Shown one piece after another: positions 14,965 through 26,800 of a stretch of DNA of 64,000 bases. This stretch comes from Phycisphaerales bacterium. Its GTDB lineage: Bacteria > Planctomycetota > Phycisphaerae > Phycisphaerales > UBA1924. The position numbers were made by a program, and so were the translations under genes. The stretch's first letter is position 1. Each line of letters begins with the position of its first letter. The notes under the pieces are model-generated. The model ran no database searches. It was given only the letters and a program-made list of their open reading frames with translations, and was not told the DNA's origin. The stretch spans positions 1 to 64,000 of the forward strand of contig JAJDDC010000060.1 of NCBI GenBank assembly GCA_029260515.1, in the 5' to 3' direction.

Positions 14965-17301
14965 ATGCCGCACGAAGCGTTTATTAGCTACTCGCAGCAG
15001 GACAAGAACGCGGCGGACGCGGTGGTGTCGCACCTGGAGCGTTCGGGGATCGCGTGCTGGATGGCGCCCCGGGACATCCTGCCCGGTGCGAGTTGGCCCG
15101 ATTCGATCGTGCGCGCGTTGGGGAGCTGCCGGGTGCTGGTGGTGGTGTTCTCGTCGCACACGAACGCGTCGGGGCACGTGCGTCGCGAGATCGAGCTGGC
15201 GGTGAAGCGTGGCGTTCCAGTGGTGCCGGTGCGGATCGAGGACGTGACGCCGGAGGGGGAGCTGGAGTTCTTCCTGAGCTCGTCGCACTGGATGGACGCG
15301 ATCACGCCCCCGATCGAGAAGCACATCTCGGACCTGGCGAGGAAGATCCGGATGTTGGTGGACCCGGAGGGGGCGGCGAAGGGCGTGGCGCCCGTTCCCG
15401 AGCCCGCGGGCGGGGCGCCCGACGCGGAGCCCGCGGATGACGGGGTGGCGGTGCTCTGGCCCCGGGACAACGCGACCAGGCTGGTGATGCTTGCGGGCGG
15501 GGTCGTCGCGTTGCTGGTGATGATCGGCGGGGGCTGGGCGATCACCAGGACGTTCGGGGTGGGCGGTGGGAACGGCGGGCGGGAGGTCCTTGGCGCTGGG
15601 CTGGACATCGACTCGCGGACGCTGGCGGACTTCAAGGAGTACTCGGCGTTGCGTCAGAGCGGCGCGACCGAGGACTACCTTGCCGAGCGCGGCCCGGTCC
15701 GGTTCCAAGCGTGGTCGCGGGCGGCCGAGCAGGGTCACCCCAGGGCGCAGTTCCTGGTGGGGATCATGTACTCGGACGGGATAGGCGTCGCGAAAGACGA
15801 CGAGCGCGCGATGGAGTTGTTCAAGCTGTCGGCGGATCAGGGTGACCCGGCGGGTGTCAACGCCGTGGGCTGGATGTACGACAACGGCAAGAGTGTCCCG
15901 GCGGACGACGAGCTGGCGTTGGCGTACTACCGCGAGGCCGCGGAGATGGACGACAGCATCGCGATGGCGAACCTCGGGTACAGCTACCGCTACGGGTACG
16001 CGAATCTGCCGGCGGACCTGGCCGCGTCCGTCTCGTGGTACGAGCGGAGTGCGGCGTTGGGTCACCGGGGGGCGATGTGGTCGTTGTCGCGGCTCTACCT
16101 CCAGGGCGGCGAGGGGCTGGCCAAGGACGAAAAGGCGGCGAGGAAGTGGATGGACCGGGCGGTCGCGAACGCGGAGCCCTACGCGGTCGCCGAGACGGTG
16201 ATCACGCCGCTGATCGAGAAGCTCGACGCGTACACGCAGGCCGTCGCGGACGGGAAGTCGACAACCCGCCTGGAGCGTGACCTGGGCAGGCTCGTGAAGC
16301 GGTACGAGGGCCTGGGCCTCCGGTCGCAGCTTGGTGTGCTGGGCGACTGGCGTGTCGTGCAGCGGATGACGCGGGTCGGCGAGCTCGACGAGGGCGACCC
16401 GGTCCGCGGGACGGTTGAGGGGATGACACAGAACCTGGTCGAGCAGTACGCGGCGTCGCCACGCATCGTCCGCTCGAGGTTTTTCCGGGACTATGCGAAG
16501 GCGACGTCCGGCGTCGTCCAGGCGTGGGAGAAGAACGGCGAACACATGCGCGTCGCCGAGTTCTGGATCAAGTGCTACCGGGATCTGGAGACCGAGGGCG
16601 TGCCCCAGGGGGAGTACGACTCGATCATCAACCAGCAGCGTGCGTGCATCGTGTCGCTGTTCTCCGTCGGGCGCCGCGACGACGCGGGGGTGTACCTGGA
16701 GCAGTGCCTTGCGGGGTGCGAGGCGCTCCTGCGTGACCGCCCGTGGGACTGGTACTCGAAGCGCGCGTACGCGACGCTGTGCTTCGAGGCGGCGGAGATC
16801 GTCGCGCTGCTGGGGGACCCGGCGCGTGCACAGGGGCTGCTCGCGCGGGCGTGGAGGATCCACACGTACTCCGAGGGGCGGGACGAGCTCATGGGCAGGT
16901 ACTCGGGCAGGCTGCCCATGAAGGGCGAGTCGCCCGCGGACGCGCCTGCGGCGGACGCGGCGTACTTCATGGGGTTCGCCTCGTCCGAGGAACAGGCCGA
17001 GTTCAACAAGACGAGCGAGGTCGAAACGGTCGGCATGAAGCGGTTCACGATCCCGACGGACTTCAACGGTGAGAAGTCGCCCTTCAACATTTACCTGCTC
17101 AGCGGGAGACGCGGGTACCTGGAGCTGCAGGATCAGTTCCGCTGGGTGTACGAGTACCGAAACGGTGTCGTGCCCGAAGACGTGCAGGACTCGTTCCGCC
17201 GACTCCACAACCTCGCGAAGAAAAACAATGTCGATTACCAGGCGTTGTGCGTGTACGCGTTGGCGGAGGCGGAGAAGGAAAAAGCGGGCGAGGACGACTG
17301 A
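14965..17301 (+). CDS. TIR domain - transmembrane - Sel1 repeat protein
   Basis: The 778-aa protein starts at ATG 14965. Residues 1-128 are a TIR_2-type domain: E-A-F-I-S-Y-S-Q-Q-D, C-W-M-A-P-R-D-I-L-P-G, and S-G-H-V-R-R-E-I-E-L-A, in which E75 occupies the position of the catalytic glutamate of NAD-cleaving TIRs. A linker (about 138-170) leads to one membrane segment (172-193). Residues about 240-405 hold four Sel1-like repeats (A-x-x-x-L-G-x-x-Y-x-x-G spacing). The remaining 370 residues are mostly helical and not recognised. The gene is followed after 50 bp by a SLOG protein on the same strand, suggesting one operon. A signalling or immunity role is inferred. Confidence 0.75.
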   Translation: MPHEAFISYSQQDKNAADAVVSHLERSGIACWMAPRDILPGASWPDSIVRALGSCRVLVVVFSSHTNASGHVRREIELAVKRGVPVVPVRIEDVTPEGELEFFLSSSHWMDAITPPIEKHISDLARKIRMLVDPEGAAKGVAPVPEPAGGAPDAEPADDGVAVLWPRDNATRLVMLAGGVVALLVMIGGGWAITRTFGVGGGNGGREVLGAGLDIDSRTLADFKEYSALRQSGATEDYLAERGPVRFQAWSRAAEQGHPRAQFLVGIMYSDGIGVAKDDERAMELFKLSADQGDPAGVNAVGWMYDNGKSVPADDELALAYYREAAEMDDSIAMANLGYSYRYGYANLPADLAASVSWYERSAALGHRGAMWSLSRLYLQGGEGLAKDEKAARKWMDRAVANAEPYAVAETVITPLIEKLDAYTQAVADGKSTTRLERDLGRLVKRYEGLGLRSQLGVLGDWRVVQRMTRVGELDEGDPVRGTVEGMTQNLVEQYAASPRIVRSRFFRDYAKATSGVVQAWEKNGEHMRVAEFWIKCYRDLETEGVPQGEYDSIINQQRACIVSLFSVGRRDDAGVYLEQCLAGCEALLRDRPWDWYSKRAYATLCFEAAEIVALLGDPARAQGLLARAWRIHTYSEGRDELMGRYSGRLPMKGESPADAPAADAAYFMGFASSEEQAEFNKTSEVETVGMKRFTIPTDFNGEKSPFNIYLLSGRRGYLELQDQFRWVYEYRNGVVPEDVQDSFRRLHNLAKKNNVDYQALCVYALAEAEKEKAGEDD

Positions 17302-17351
17302 GCCGACACAGCGGTGCGCACAGCGCTGGCCGCGCCACGAAGAGGGTGGGC

Positions 17352-18920
17352 ATGATCGAACCGGTGTGGCTTGTCGCGTTCACGGGCCACCGCCCCGCCG
17401 ACGAGGACGGGCGGCGGGTCGGGGACCTGGGCGCGTGCCGAGGCGCGATCGGCGCGGCGCTGGGCGGGCTCCGCGAGAAGGCGGCGGCGCGGCGCGGGCA
17501 CGTCGAGTTGGTGGTCGGCGCGGCGGCGGGCGCGGATATCGAGGCGGCGGAGGTCGCCCACGATCTGGGCATCCCGGTGCACGTGGTGCTGCCCATGGCG
17601 CCCGAGGGCTTCGTGCACGACTTCGAGGGACAGAGCGCGTCGTACCTGGCTCGTGCAGAGGCGATCATCGCCCGGGCGAGCGCCGGCGAGGACGGGTGGT
17701 CGATCCGCGTGGTCTCGGGCGAGCCGCGCCCCTCGTGCTACCACGACGCGGGGCTCCAGATGCTCGCGTGCGCCGACGCGCTGGTCGCGGTCTGGAACGG
17801 GACGGCGGGCGTGGGCGTCGGGGGCACGTCGGAGATCATCGACGAGGCACGGCGCCTGGAGATCCCGAGCATCCTGATCGACCCACGGCGCCCGGACGCG
17901 GGCGCGGGTGATGCGCTCGGCGTGGCGTGGCCCGCGCCGGAGCCCGTGTTCGACGCGGTGCACGCAGACATTGTGTCCGCGCGCGTGACCGAGGGCGAGG
18001 AGGAGGGTGTCGCGGGTCTGCGCGCGTGCCTGGACTCGATGGCGATGGCCTCGGCGGGGCACTTCAGGACGAGGCTGGTGCTCTCGCTGGTCCTGCACTT
18101 CGTCGCGGCGCTGCTCGCGGCGATCACTGCCTCGTGCACGCCCGTGATCTCCGGGTATGTCGGGGCCCACCACGACGCGCCGCTCGCGCACTGGCTGCAC
18201 CTGATCCCCAAGGTGCTGACCGGGATCGAGTTCGGGCTCGTGCTCGTCGCGTGGTATTTGATGTTCCAGGCGCTGCGGCGCCGCTCGCACGAGCACTGGC
18301 GTCGCCGGCGGTTCGCGGCCGAGATCGTCCGTGGGCTGGTTGTGTCCTCGGGGCTGATCGACCCGCTGTGGCCCCTGGTCGGGCGGTACGACGAGCGGTG
18401 GAGGCGGTTCGGGCTGACGGTCGGGCTGGCGGCCAGCCGCGAGACCCATGAGACCGACGTCGGGCGGCGGCGCGACGCGTACCTGAACGACCGGATCGTG
18501 GACCAGCTCGGGCACTACTCGCAGAAACTCCGCCCCGCCAGCGCGTGGATGCATCGACTCGGGACGCTCGGGGCGCTGGCGACGGTCGCGGCGCCTGTGG
18601 TGATCGGGCTCGCGTTTGTGCTCAAGCTGTTCACGCCCGAACTGCCCGAGCGGGCGCTGTGGGCGGCGGTCTTCGTCTCGTTCCTGCCTGTGGCGCTGCC
18701 TCTGATCGCGGGCGCCTCGACGTCGCTGCTGGTGTCGATGGACGCGAGTCGTCGGACGGAGCGTTACTCGACAATGGTGTCGCGGCTGCGCCGGCTGTCG
18801 GAACTGCTGCCCGGAGTCAAGACGGAGGGGACGCTGCGTCGGATCGCGGTCGAGACCGAGGGCCTGCTGCTCGACGAGCTGGTCGAGTGGCACGCGGCGT
18901 CGAAGCACATCGGGCATTGA
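17352..18920 (+). CDS. SLOG domain protein with four membrane segments (SLOG-SLATT-like)
   Basis: The 522-aa protein begins with the SLOG-family motif L-V-A-F-T-G-H-R-P (7-15). Then come E-L-V-V-G-A-A-A-G-A-D (52-62), I-P-V-H-V-V-L-P-M and a late A-D-A-L-V-A-V-W-N-G (141-150), all parts of a nucleotide-binding Rossmannoid fold. The C-terminal half has membrane segments near 241-262, 284-305, 402-424 and 437-463, arranged as two hairpins around a basic, amphipathic region with Y-L-N-D-R-I-V-D-Q. This resembles SLATT effector domains, which are thought to form pores when a linked SLOG senses a nucleotide. Starts at ATG 17352 after GAGGG. It probably works with the upstream TIR protein. Confidence 0.65.
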   Translation: MIEPVWLVAFTGHRPADEDGRRVGDLGACRGAIGAALGGLREKAAARRGHVELVVGAAAGADIEAAEVAHDLGIPVHVVLPMAPEGFVHDFEGQSASYLARAEAIIARASAGEDGWSIRVVSGEPRPSCYHDAGLQMLACADALVAVWNGTAGVGVGGTSEIIDEARRLEIPSILIDPRRPDAGAGDALGVAWPAPEPVFDAVHADIVSARVTEGEEEGVAGLRACLDSMAMASAGHFRTRLVLSLVLHFVAALLAAITASCTPVISGYVGAHHDAPLAHWLHLIPKVLTGIEFGLVLVAWYLMFQALRRRSHEHWRRRRFAAEIVRGLVVSSGLIDPLWPLVGRYDERWRRFGLTVGLAASRETHETDVGRRRDAYLNDRIVDQLGHYSQKLRPASAWMHRLGTLGALATVAAPVVIGLAFVLKLFTPELPERALWAAVFVSFLPVALPLIAGASTSLLVSMDASRRTERYSTMVSRLRRLSELLPGVKTEGTLRRIAVETEGLLLDELVEWHAASKHIGH

Positions 18921-18940
18921 AGGCTGGACCGTCACGACAA

Positions 18941-18972
18941 GACGCCGGGCCCCGCGGGGGACCCGGCGTCTG
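18941..18972. terminator. hairpin between convergent genes, possible bidirectional terminator
   Basis: A perfect 10-bp stem AGACGCCGGG / CCCGGCGTCT with a 12-nt GC-rich loop lies between the ends of the SLOG gene and the dockerin gene. There is no clear T-run on either side. Confidence 0.5.
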
Positions 18973-19001
18973 GACGTATCGAGGCGTGGTCGGCGCCGTG
19001 T

Positions 19002-19862
19002 TCAGGGGCAGCCGGCCCCGAACGCCGAAAGGAAGGCGATGATGTCGGAGAAGTCGAAGACGCCCGTGGGGGCCGCGAGATCGGCCGCGGGCTCGCCCCC
19101 GGCGAAGGCGGTGAGGAAGGCGATGACGTCGGAGAAGTCGAGGACGCCGACGGGCTCGGCGAGGTCGGCGGGGCAGAGGATGGTGAAGGTGAGCGAGTAG
19201 GAACCGCTGCGGGTGTGGCTGGGGTCGGTGAACTCGTTGACGAGCCCGGAGTTGAGAAAATCAACGATGAGCTGGTAGACACCGGGCTCGAGCGTGCCGG
19301 TCTGGCTGAAGGGGCCGGAGTCGCCGAAGATGGTGGACCGCTGGAAGAGCGTGTTGATGAGCCCGGCGCGGAGCTTGATCTGTGCGAGGTCGTCGCCGTC
19401 GGGGAGGAAGTCGCCCTCGATGCGGTAGTTGACGGGATCGCCGGTGACCTCGAACTCGATGAAGAGGTTGTGGTTGATGGCGGAGAAGGCGCCACCGGCG
19501 CCGGAGAGGTGATCGAGCTGCATCTGCGCCGTCCCGGCGCTGCTGACCTGGACAAGGCCGTTGGCGCCGAGGACGAGCGACTCGGCGCGTGTCGAGACAC
19601 CCGAGGCGGAGGCCGAGCCGGAGGCGGGTTCCTCGCCACGGAAGACGAATGCGTCGTACGCGTGGACGTGGTCGAATGGCGCGGATGTCGAGGCTTCCTC
19701 CAGATCGGGCACGAGGTGGAAGCGGTCGACGTCGGGGCCGGACTCGGCGAAGACGTCGAACGCGATCTTGGACGTGCGGCTGACGACGGTGATGTCACCC
19801 AGGGCGCCCAGCGAGACCCCGGCGATGGCCGCGATGGCGGCCGCGTGCTGCAGTGTGTTCAT
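19002..19862 (-). CDS. secreted protein with GC-type dockerin-like C-terminus
   Basis: This 286-aa protein starts at ATG 19862 with AAGGAG upstream. Residues 1-22 are a signal peptide (A-A-A-I-A-A-I-A-G-V-S-L-G-A-L-G). The middle is a beta-rich, Ser/Gly-rich domain without a recognised family. It contains a run of Ser-Ala pairs near residue 80 and a Cys-Pro just before the tail. The last 60 residues are two dockerin-like blocks (D-L-A-E-P-V-G-V-L-D-F-S-D-V-I-A-F-L and D-L-A-A-P-T-G-V-F-D-F-S-D-I-I-A-F-L) ending A-G-C-P. It is the second such protein in the window; the layout suggests a shared cell-surface anchoring mechanism. Confidence 0.75.
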   Translation of the reverse strand: MNTLQHAAAIAAIAGVSLGALGDITVVSRTSKIAFDVFAESGPDVDRFHLVPDLEEASTSAPFDHVHAYDAFVFRGEEPASGSASASGVSTRAESLVLGANGLVQVSSAGTAQMQLDHLSGAGGAFSAINHNLFIEFEVTGDPVNYRIEGDFLPDGDDLAQIKLRAGLINTLFQRSTIFGDSGPFSQTGTLEPGVYQLIVDFLNSGLVNEFTDPSHTRSGSYSLTFTILCPADLAEPVGVLDFSDVIAFLTAFAGGEPAADLAAPTGVFDFSDIIAFLSAFGAGCP

Positions 19863-20016
19863 GGCGATTCTCCTTTCGGCGTGGTTCACTCCCCCGCGCG
19901 GTGGCGGGCCTCCGGGGGTCAAGCCGAGAAGGAGGGGTGGGGGCCTTCACGGTTCGGCGAGTTTTTTACGGTCCGGCGACGCAAGCGGCTATGTATGCTG
20001 GGTTTACGGGGAAGCC

Positions 20017-20601
20017 ATGGACGCTGCGGACGGGCAACTCGAGCGGACCTTGGCCGCGGCGGCGGGCGGGGACACGGGCGCGGCACGGACGCTGCTGGGC
20101 ATGGTCTACGACGAGCTGCGCGAGCTGGCGCGGGCGCGGATGGCGGGGCTGCCCGCGGGCCAGACGCTCCAGCCGACGGCCCTGGTGCACGAGGCGTACC
20201 TGCGGGTCGCGGGCGACGGGGGGGCGGCGTTCGAGAACCGGCGCCACTTTTTCTTCGCCGCCGCTCGGGCGATGCGGGACATCCTCGTCGAGCAGGCGCG
20301 TCGGCGTGCGAGCCTGAAGCGGGGGGGCGGTCGGCGACGCGAGGCGCTCGACGACCCGGAGTTCGAGCTCGGCGCCGAGCCCGAGGACGTTGTGGCGATC
20401 GGCGGTGCGCTCGACGAGCTTGAGCGTGAGGACCCGGAGGGCGCGCGTGTGGTGGCGCTGCGGTTCTTCGTCGGGCTCACGCACGAGCAGATCGCGGAGG
20501 TGTTGGGGGTGTCGCTCTCGACGGTGGAGCGGCGGTGGCGGTTCGCCCGCGCGTGGCTCGGGCGCGATCTTGGCGCGCAAGGCGAGACGCTCGGGGGCTG
20601 A
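20017..20601 (+). CDS. RNA polymerase sigma factor, ECF subfamily
   Basis: This 194-aa sigma factor has region 2 around residues 25-95 (L-R-E-L-A-R-A-R-M, Q-P-T-A-L-V-H-E-A-Y-L-R-V, H-F-F-F-A-A-A-R-A-M-R-D-I-L-V-E) and region 4 around 135-185 (L-R-F-F-V-G-L-T-H-E-Q-I-A-E-V-L-G-V-S-L-S-T-V-E-R-R-W, a clear helix-turn-helix; quoted with its ends only). This is the planctomycete ECF type commonly found beside Ser/Thr kinases. ATG 20017 is chosen with GGGGAAG upstream. It converges on a kinase-TPR gene with a gap of only 6 bp. No anti-sigma factor is nearby; regulation through the kinase is inferred. Confidence 0.9.
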   Translation: MDAADGQLERTLAAAAGGDTGAARTLLGMVYDELRELARARMAGLPAGQTLQPTALVHEAYLRVAGDGGAAFENRRHFFFAAARAMRDILVEQARRRASLKRGGGRRREALDDPEFELGAEPEDVVAIGGALDELEREDPEGARVVALRFFVGLTHEQIAEVLGVSLSTVERRWRFARAWLGRDLGAQGETLGG

Positions 20602-20607
20602 GGCGCG

Positions 20608-23112
<2,505 letters not shown>

Positions 23113-23241
23113 GGGTCCCCCGATGCGGAACGCGGTGTTCGGGCGTTCCAGCGTACCGCCCTCGGGAGCGCGCGCGCATCCCGGAATACGCGCGGGACGC
23201 TTGGTCGGCGCCGAAGCGTTGGTTATCGGAGAAGCATGTAA

Positions 23242-23327
23242 TGGGCCCGGAGGGGCTTGAACCCTCACTCCCGTTTCCGGGAAGCGGATTTTAAGTCCGC
23301 CGCGTCTGCCAGTTCCGCCACGGGCCC
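23242..23327 (-). tRNA. tRNA-Leu (anticodon TAA)
   Basis: The 86-nt gene on the minus strand has acceptor GGGCCCG / CGGGCCC, a long type II variable arm (CCCGG-AAA-CGGG), T-loop GGTTCAAGCC, and anticodon loop CTTAAAA with anticodon TAA. Discriminator base is A; no CCA is encoded. Confidence 0.95.
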
Positions 23328-23358
23328 AGGGGATACACGCCGAGCCTACGGGGTGGGC

Positions 23359-23730
23359 TCAGGCGGCGCAGTCGCGGCATAAGCCGAAGAGGGTGATCTC
23401 GTGTCCCTCGACGACGAAGCCGCGGGGCGCGATCTTGTCCACCGAGCCCGGGCAGCCCTCGACGTCGAAGGCGCGGCCGCAGGCGCGGCAGTGGAAGTGG
23501 TGGTGGTGGCCCTTGCCCGCGATCTCGTAGCGGGCGGGCTCGCCGGGCAGGGCGACGGACTCGATCTCGCTGGCCTCGCAGAACGCGGAGATTGCGCGGT
23601 AGACGGTCGCCAGGCTCATCCCCGGGGCGTCGCGGGTGGCGGCGTCGAGGATCTCACGGGGGCTCAGGGGGCGGTCGGCCCGGGTCAGGGCGTCCCGGAT
23701 CGCCCGGCGTTGTCGCGTTGTGCGCTCCAC
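23359..23730 (-). CDS. Fur-family transcriptional regulator
   Basis: Fur proteins are metal-dependent repressors (Fur, Zur, PerR and others). The 123-aa core has the winged helix (R-R-A-I-R-D-A-L, then L-S-P-R-E-I-L-D-A-A and M-S-L-A-T-V-Y-R-A-I-S-A-F). The regulatory H-H-H-H-F-H-C-R-A-C motif follows, and a second C-R-D-C pair stands at the very C-terminus, giving a structural Cys4 zinc site. Which metal it senses cannot be read. The start is uncertain: GTG 23730 gives a typical length, whereas the frame is open to an ATG at 23907 with a Pro-rich extension that would overlap the divergent gene. tRNA-Leu lies just downstream. Confidence 0.85.
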   Translation of the reverse strand: MERTTRQRRAIRDALTRADRPLSPREILDAATRDAPGMSLATVYRAISAFCEASEIESVALPGEPARYEIAGKGHHHHFHCRACGRAFDVEGCPGSVDKIAPRGFVVEGHEITLFGLCRDCAA

Positions 23731-23894
23731 GGACAGATCATCGGGCCGGCGTGCCGGCGGGTCAACGGCGGCTCGGGGGAGCGGGCGAGCTGGACGAGCA
23801 GTTGGCGGTGTCGCCGGGCGGGGGGCGGGATTCCCTAGACTCACCGGCTCGGGCGCGGGTGTGGGGGTGTTGATCGTCAGAGGGGTGGTCCGCG

Positions 23895-26800
23895 GTGTCG
23901 CAAACACGACCGGAGTTCGTCGGCGGGTACGCGATCGAGCGGGCGCTGTGGGACAGCGACCTGGGCGGGGTGTACGAGGCGCGGGCGCCCCTGGCCAACG
24001 CGTGCGAGCACGTCGTCAAGACACGATGCGTCGCGCCCGGCGAGGGCCCGGGGGTTGGGGAGCGGGGGGTGGCGCGCCTGCTCGAATCGGCGGCCGACCA
24101 ACGGCGAGCGGGCGAGCGCGAGCCCACGGCCTGGGCGGAGGTCGTCGAGTCCGGGCAGAGCGACGACGGGTCGGCGTACGTGCTGCGTCGTCGGTACGCG
24201 TGCACGCTGGCGGACATCCTCGCGCTGCGTGCACGGCTGGGGTCCGACGCGCTGTCGTCGATCATCGGGCCGGTCCTGCGTGGGCTGGTCGCGCTGCGCG
24301 ATTCGTGCGACGGGCGGGCGCACGGGGCGCTGCGGGCGGAGAACGTGCTGCTCGAGGCGCCGACGAGCGGGCGGCGGTGGCGGGCGGCGCTGACCGATCC
24401 CCTGCCGGCATCGATCCTCGACGCTGACGCGCACGCGCGGGACTTGCGTGAGGTCGGTGCGTTCATCGAACGACTCGCGACGGGGCGTGCGGGCGGTCGC
24501 GGGGGAGACGGCGATTGGTCGGGGCTGGGGCGTGCGGGGCGTGCGTGGCGGGAGCTGAGCGAGCAGCTGCGGTCCGACGACGATCAGCCGACGCTCGACG
24601 GGGCGCTGGAGCGGGCGGGCGGGATCGTTGAGCGGCGGCGGCGGACGCGGAGGCGGGCGGTTGGGGCGACGGTCGGCGTGGGCGTGCTGGCGATCGCGGG
24701 CGCGGGGTCGGCGTGGTACATGTATTCGGGGGGCGAGGGGCTGGCGAAGGGTGGCACGGCGCGGGCGCCGTTCGAGGCCGACTCGTTCCGCAGGTGGTGC
24801 GCCGACGCGGACACGTGGGTGCTATACCTGGAGCGTGAGGCGCGGGAGAAGCGTGCGGCGCTGTCGCAAGACGCGTACCTGGCGCGTGTGCTCTTGCCCG
24901 TGATCGACGAGGCGGTGACGCGTGAGATCGAGCTGGACCCCAAGGCGTTCGTCCGGGCCGACCCGCGGTCGCGTCTGCGGCTGATCGACTTCCTGGAGGA
25001 GGACGAGCGGAACAGGCGACTGGGCGGTCGGACGACAGAGGCGATGGACATCATCGGGCGCGTGCGTGCGGCGCTGTCGCGGTGGGACGCGGCCCGCGAG
25101 GCGCGGTCGCGGGCGGCGGCGTACCGCGAACGCGGGTGGGGGCCCCAGGCGACGAGCCTTGCGCGGCTGGCCGCGGATGTGAGCCCCCCCGAGTGGGTTG
25201 ATCGCGAGACGGGGCTGCTGGTGATCCCGGAGGAGATCGACGCGGGATTCGGGCCGCGGATGGCGCCGGCGATGATCGAGTTGATCGCGGCGGACGCGGT
25301 GTGCGACGAGGTGGAGGGAAAGTGGGAGCGGCTCGCGTTGCAGTCGATGTTCATGGAGGCGGCGGCTGTGGACGGGGACGGCCCGGACGACCCGTTGCTC
25401 GAACGCTTCGGCGAGATGCCGCTTATGTACGTGACGTTTTCCGGGATCGGGGGGGGCGGCGAGTCGCTCGAACGGCTCGCCGAGCGTGTCAGGCGGGTGG
25501 ACGAGCTTTCGCAGAAGTTCGCGGCGTTCTGCGAGGACGGGTGGCAGCGGGTGGACCGCGAGTTCTTCGCGGCGACGTCGGAGACGCTCGCTGCGTACGA
25601 CCCGGAGACGAGGCTGACGCCCGAGTTGTTCGAGTCGTGGTTGGCGGAGGCGTCTGCGCCGGGGGTGGTCAAGCTGGACGCGGCGGACGACCCGAGGCTT
25701 GTGTACGGCGGGCGTGATGGATTCGAGGCGCTGGCAGAGCGATTCGACACGCTCGGGTCACGGTTCGGCGCTGAACTGATCGGCGGGACGATCGATGCGC
25801 CTGCGGTGGAGTCGCGCATCGGGGAGTTGGTCGAGCGGGCGGGCGAGACGGACGGGCTGTCGTGGAAGCGGCTCACGCAGGCGCGTGTCGAGGAGGAGGC
25901 CGGCGCACTCGGCGACGCGCACTCGGAGATCGTGGGGGTGCTGGACGCGGCTGAGGCGGAGATGGACGCGGTCGCGGCGGCGTTCGAGCGGGAGGTACGC
26001 GGGATGGAGACGGTCTCGCGGCTGGGCGTCGAGCCGCTGGACGAGGCGTGGCGGATGTCGCGCGATGCGCTCCTGGCACGGTACGAGACGGGAGCGCGGT
26101 ACGCGGACCTCGAGTCGGGGGTTGAGTTCGCGCGGGCGCGGCTGGGCGGCATCGAGTCGCGCCTCGCGGTGGAGCTGGAGGTCGGCGAGGCGCCGCGGGG
26201 GCTGGACGTCGCGGCGTTCGACTCGATCATCCAGGGGCGCCTGGTCGAACGCGTCCGGGCGGTGCTCGACGGGCTCGCGTGGGAGGACGGCGTGTTCGTG
26301 GACACGGGCACGGCGGGCGAGACACTCGATCGGCTCGCGGGCGAGCAGCGGGAGTGGGGCGAGCGGGTCAAGACGCTGGCCGCGGCGCATGCGCGGGCCG
26401 AGACGCTGCTGGACGCGGCGTACGGGCTCGACGAGCCGGGCCCCACGGGTACGAGCGTCCGCGAGGAGCTGGCGGGGGTCGATCAGATCACGGCGACGAT
26501 CGAGCCGGAGGTCGTGGCGGCGCTGGCGAGCGTGCGGGCACGTGTGGATGCACTCGATGTACTCGCTGGGATACGCGATCCGGGCGAGCTGGCGGCCGCG
26601 GGTGTGGCCGCGGGTGTGGACCGCCCGGCGCTGCGTGTCGGTGCGTACGAGGCCCTGGGGCGGGTCGGGGGCGAATCGTGGGCGATGAGCCCGGACGAGC
26701 TTCGTGCGGACCTCTCCGCGTTGAGCGCCGCGCTCGAGTCGGTCATGACGATCGAGGACAGCGGGCGCCTAGAGCTGGTCCGCGACAGGGTCAGAGAGAC

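Noticed and set aside
14965..18920. Calling the TIR/SLOG pair a canonical Thoeris system
   Set aside because: No SIR2 domain, and the TIR protein is much larger than ThsB; only the principle is similar.
23731..23907. N-terminal extension of the Fur-family protein to ATG 23907
   Set aside because: It would add about 60 Pro/Ala-rich residues and overlap the divergent pseudokinase start; noted as an alternative only.
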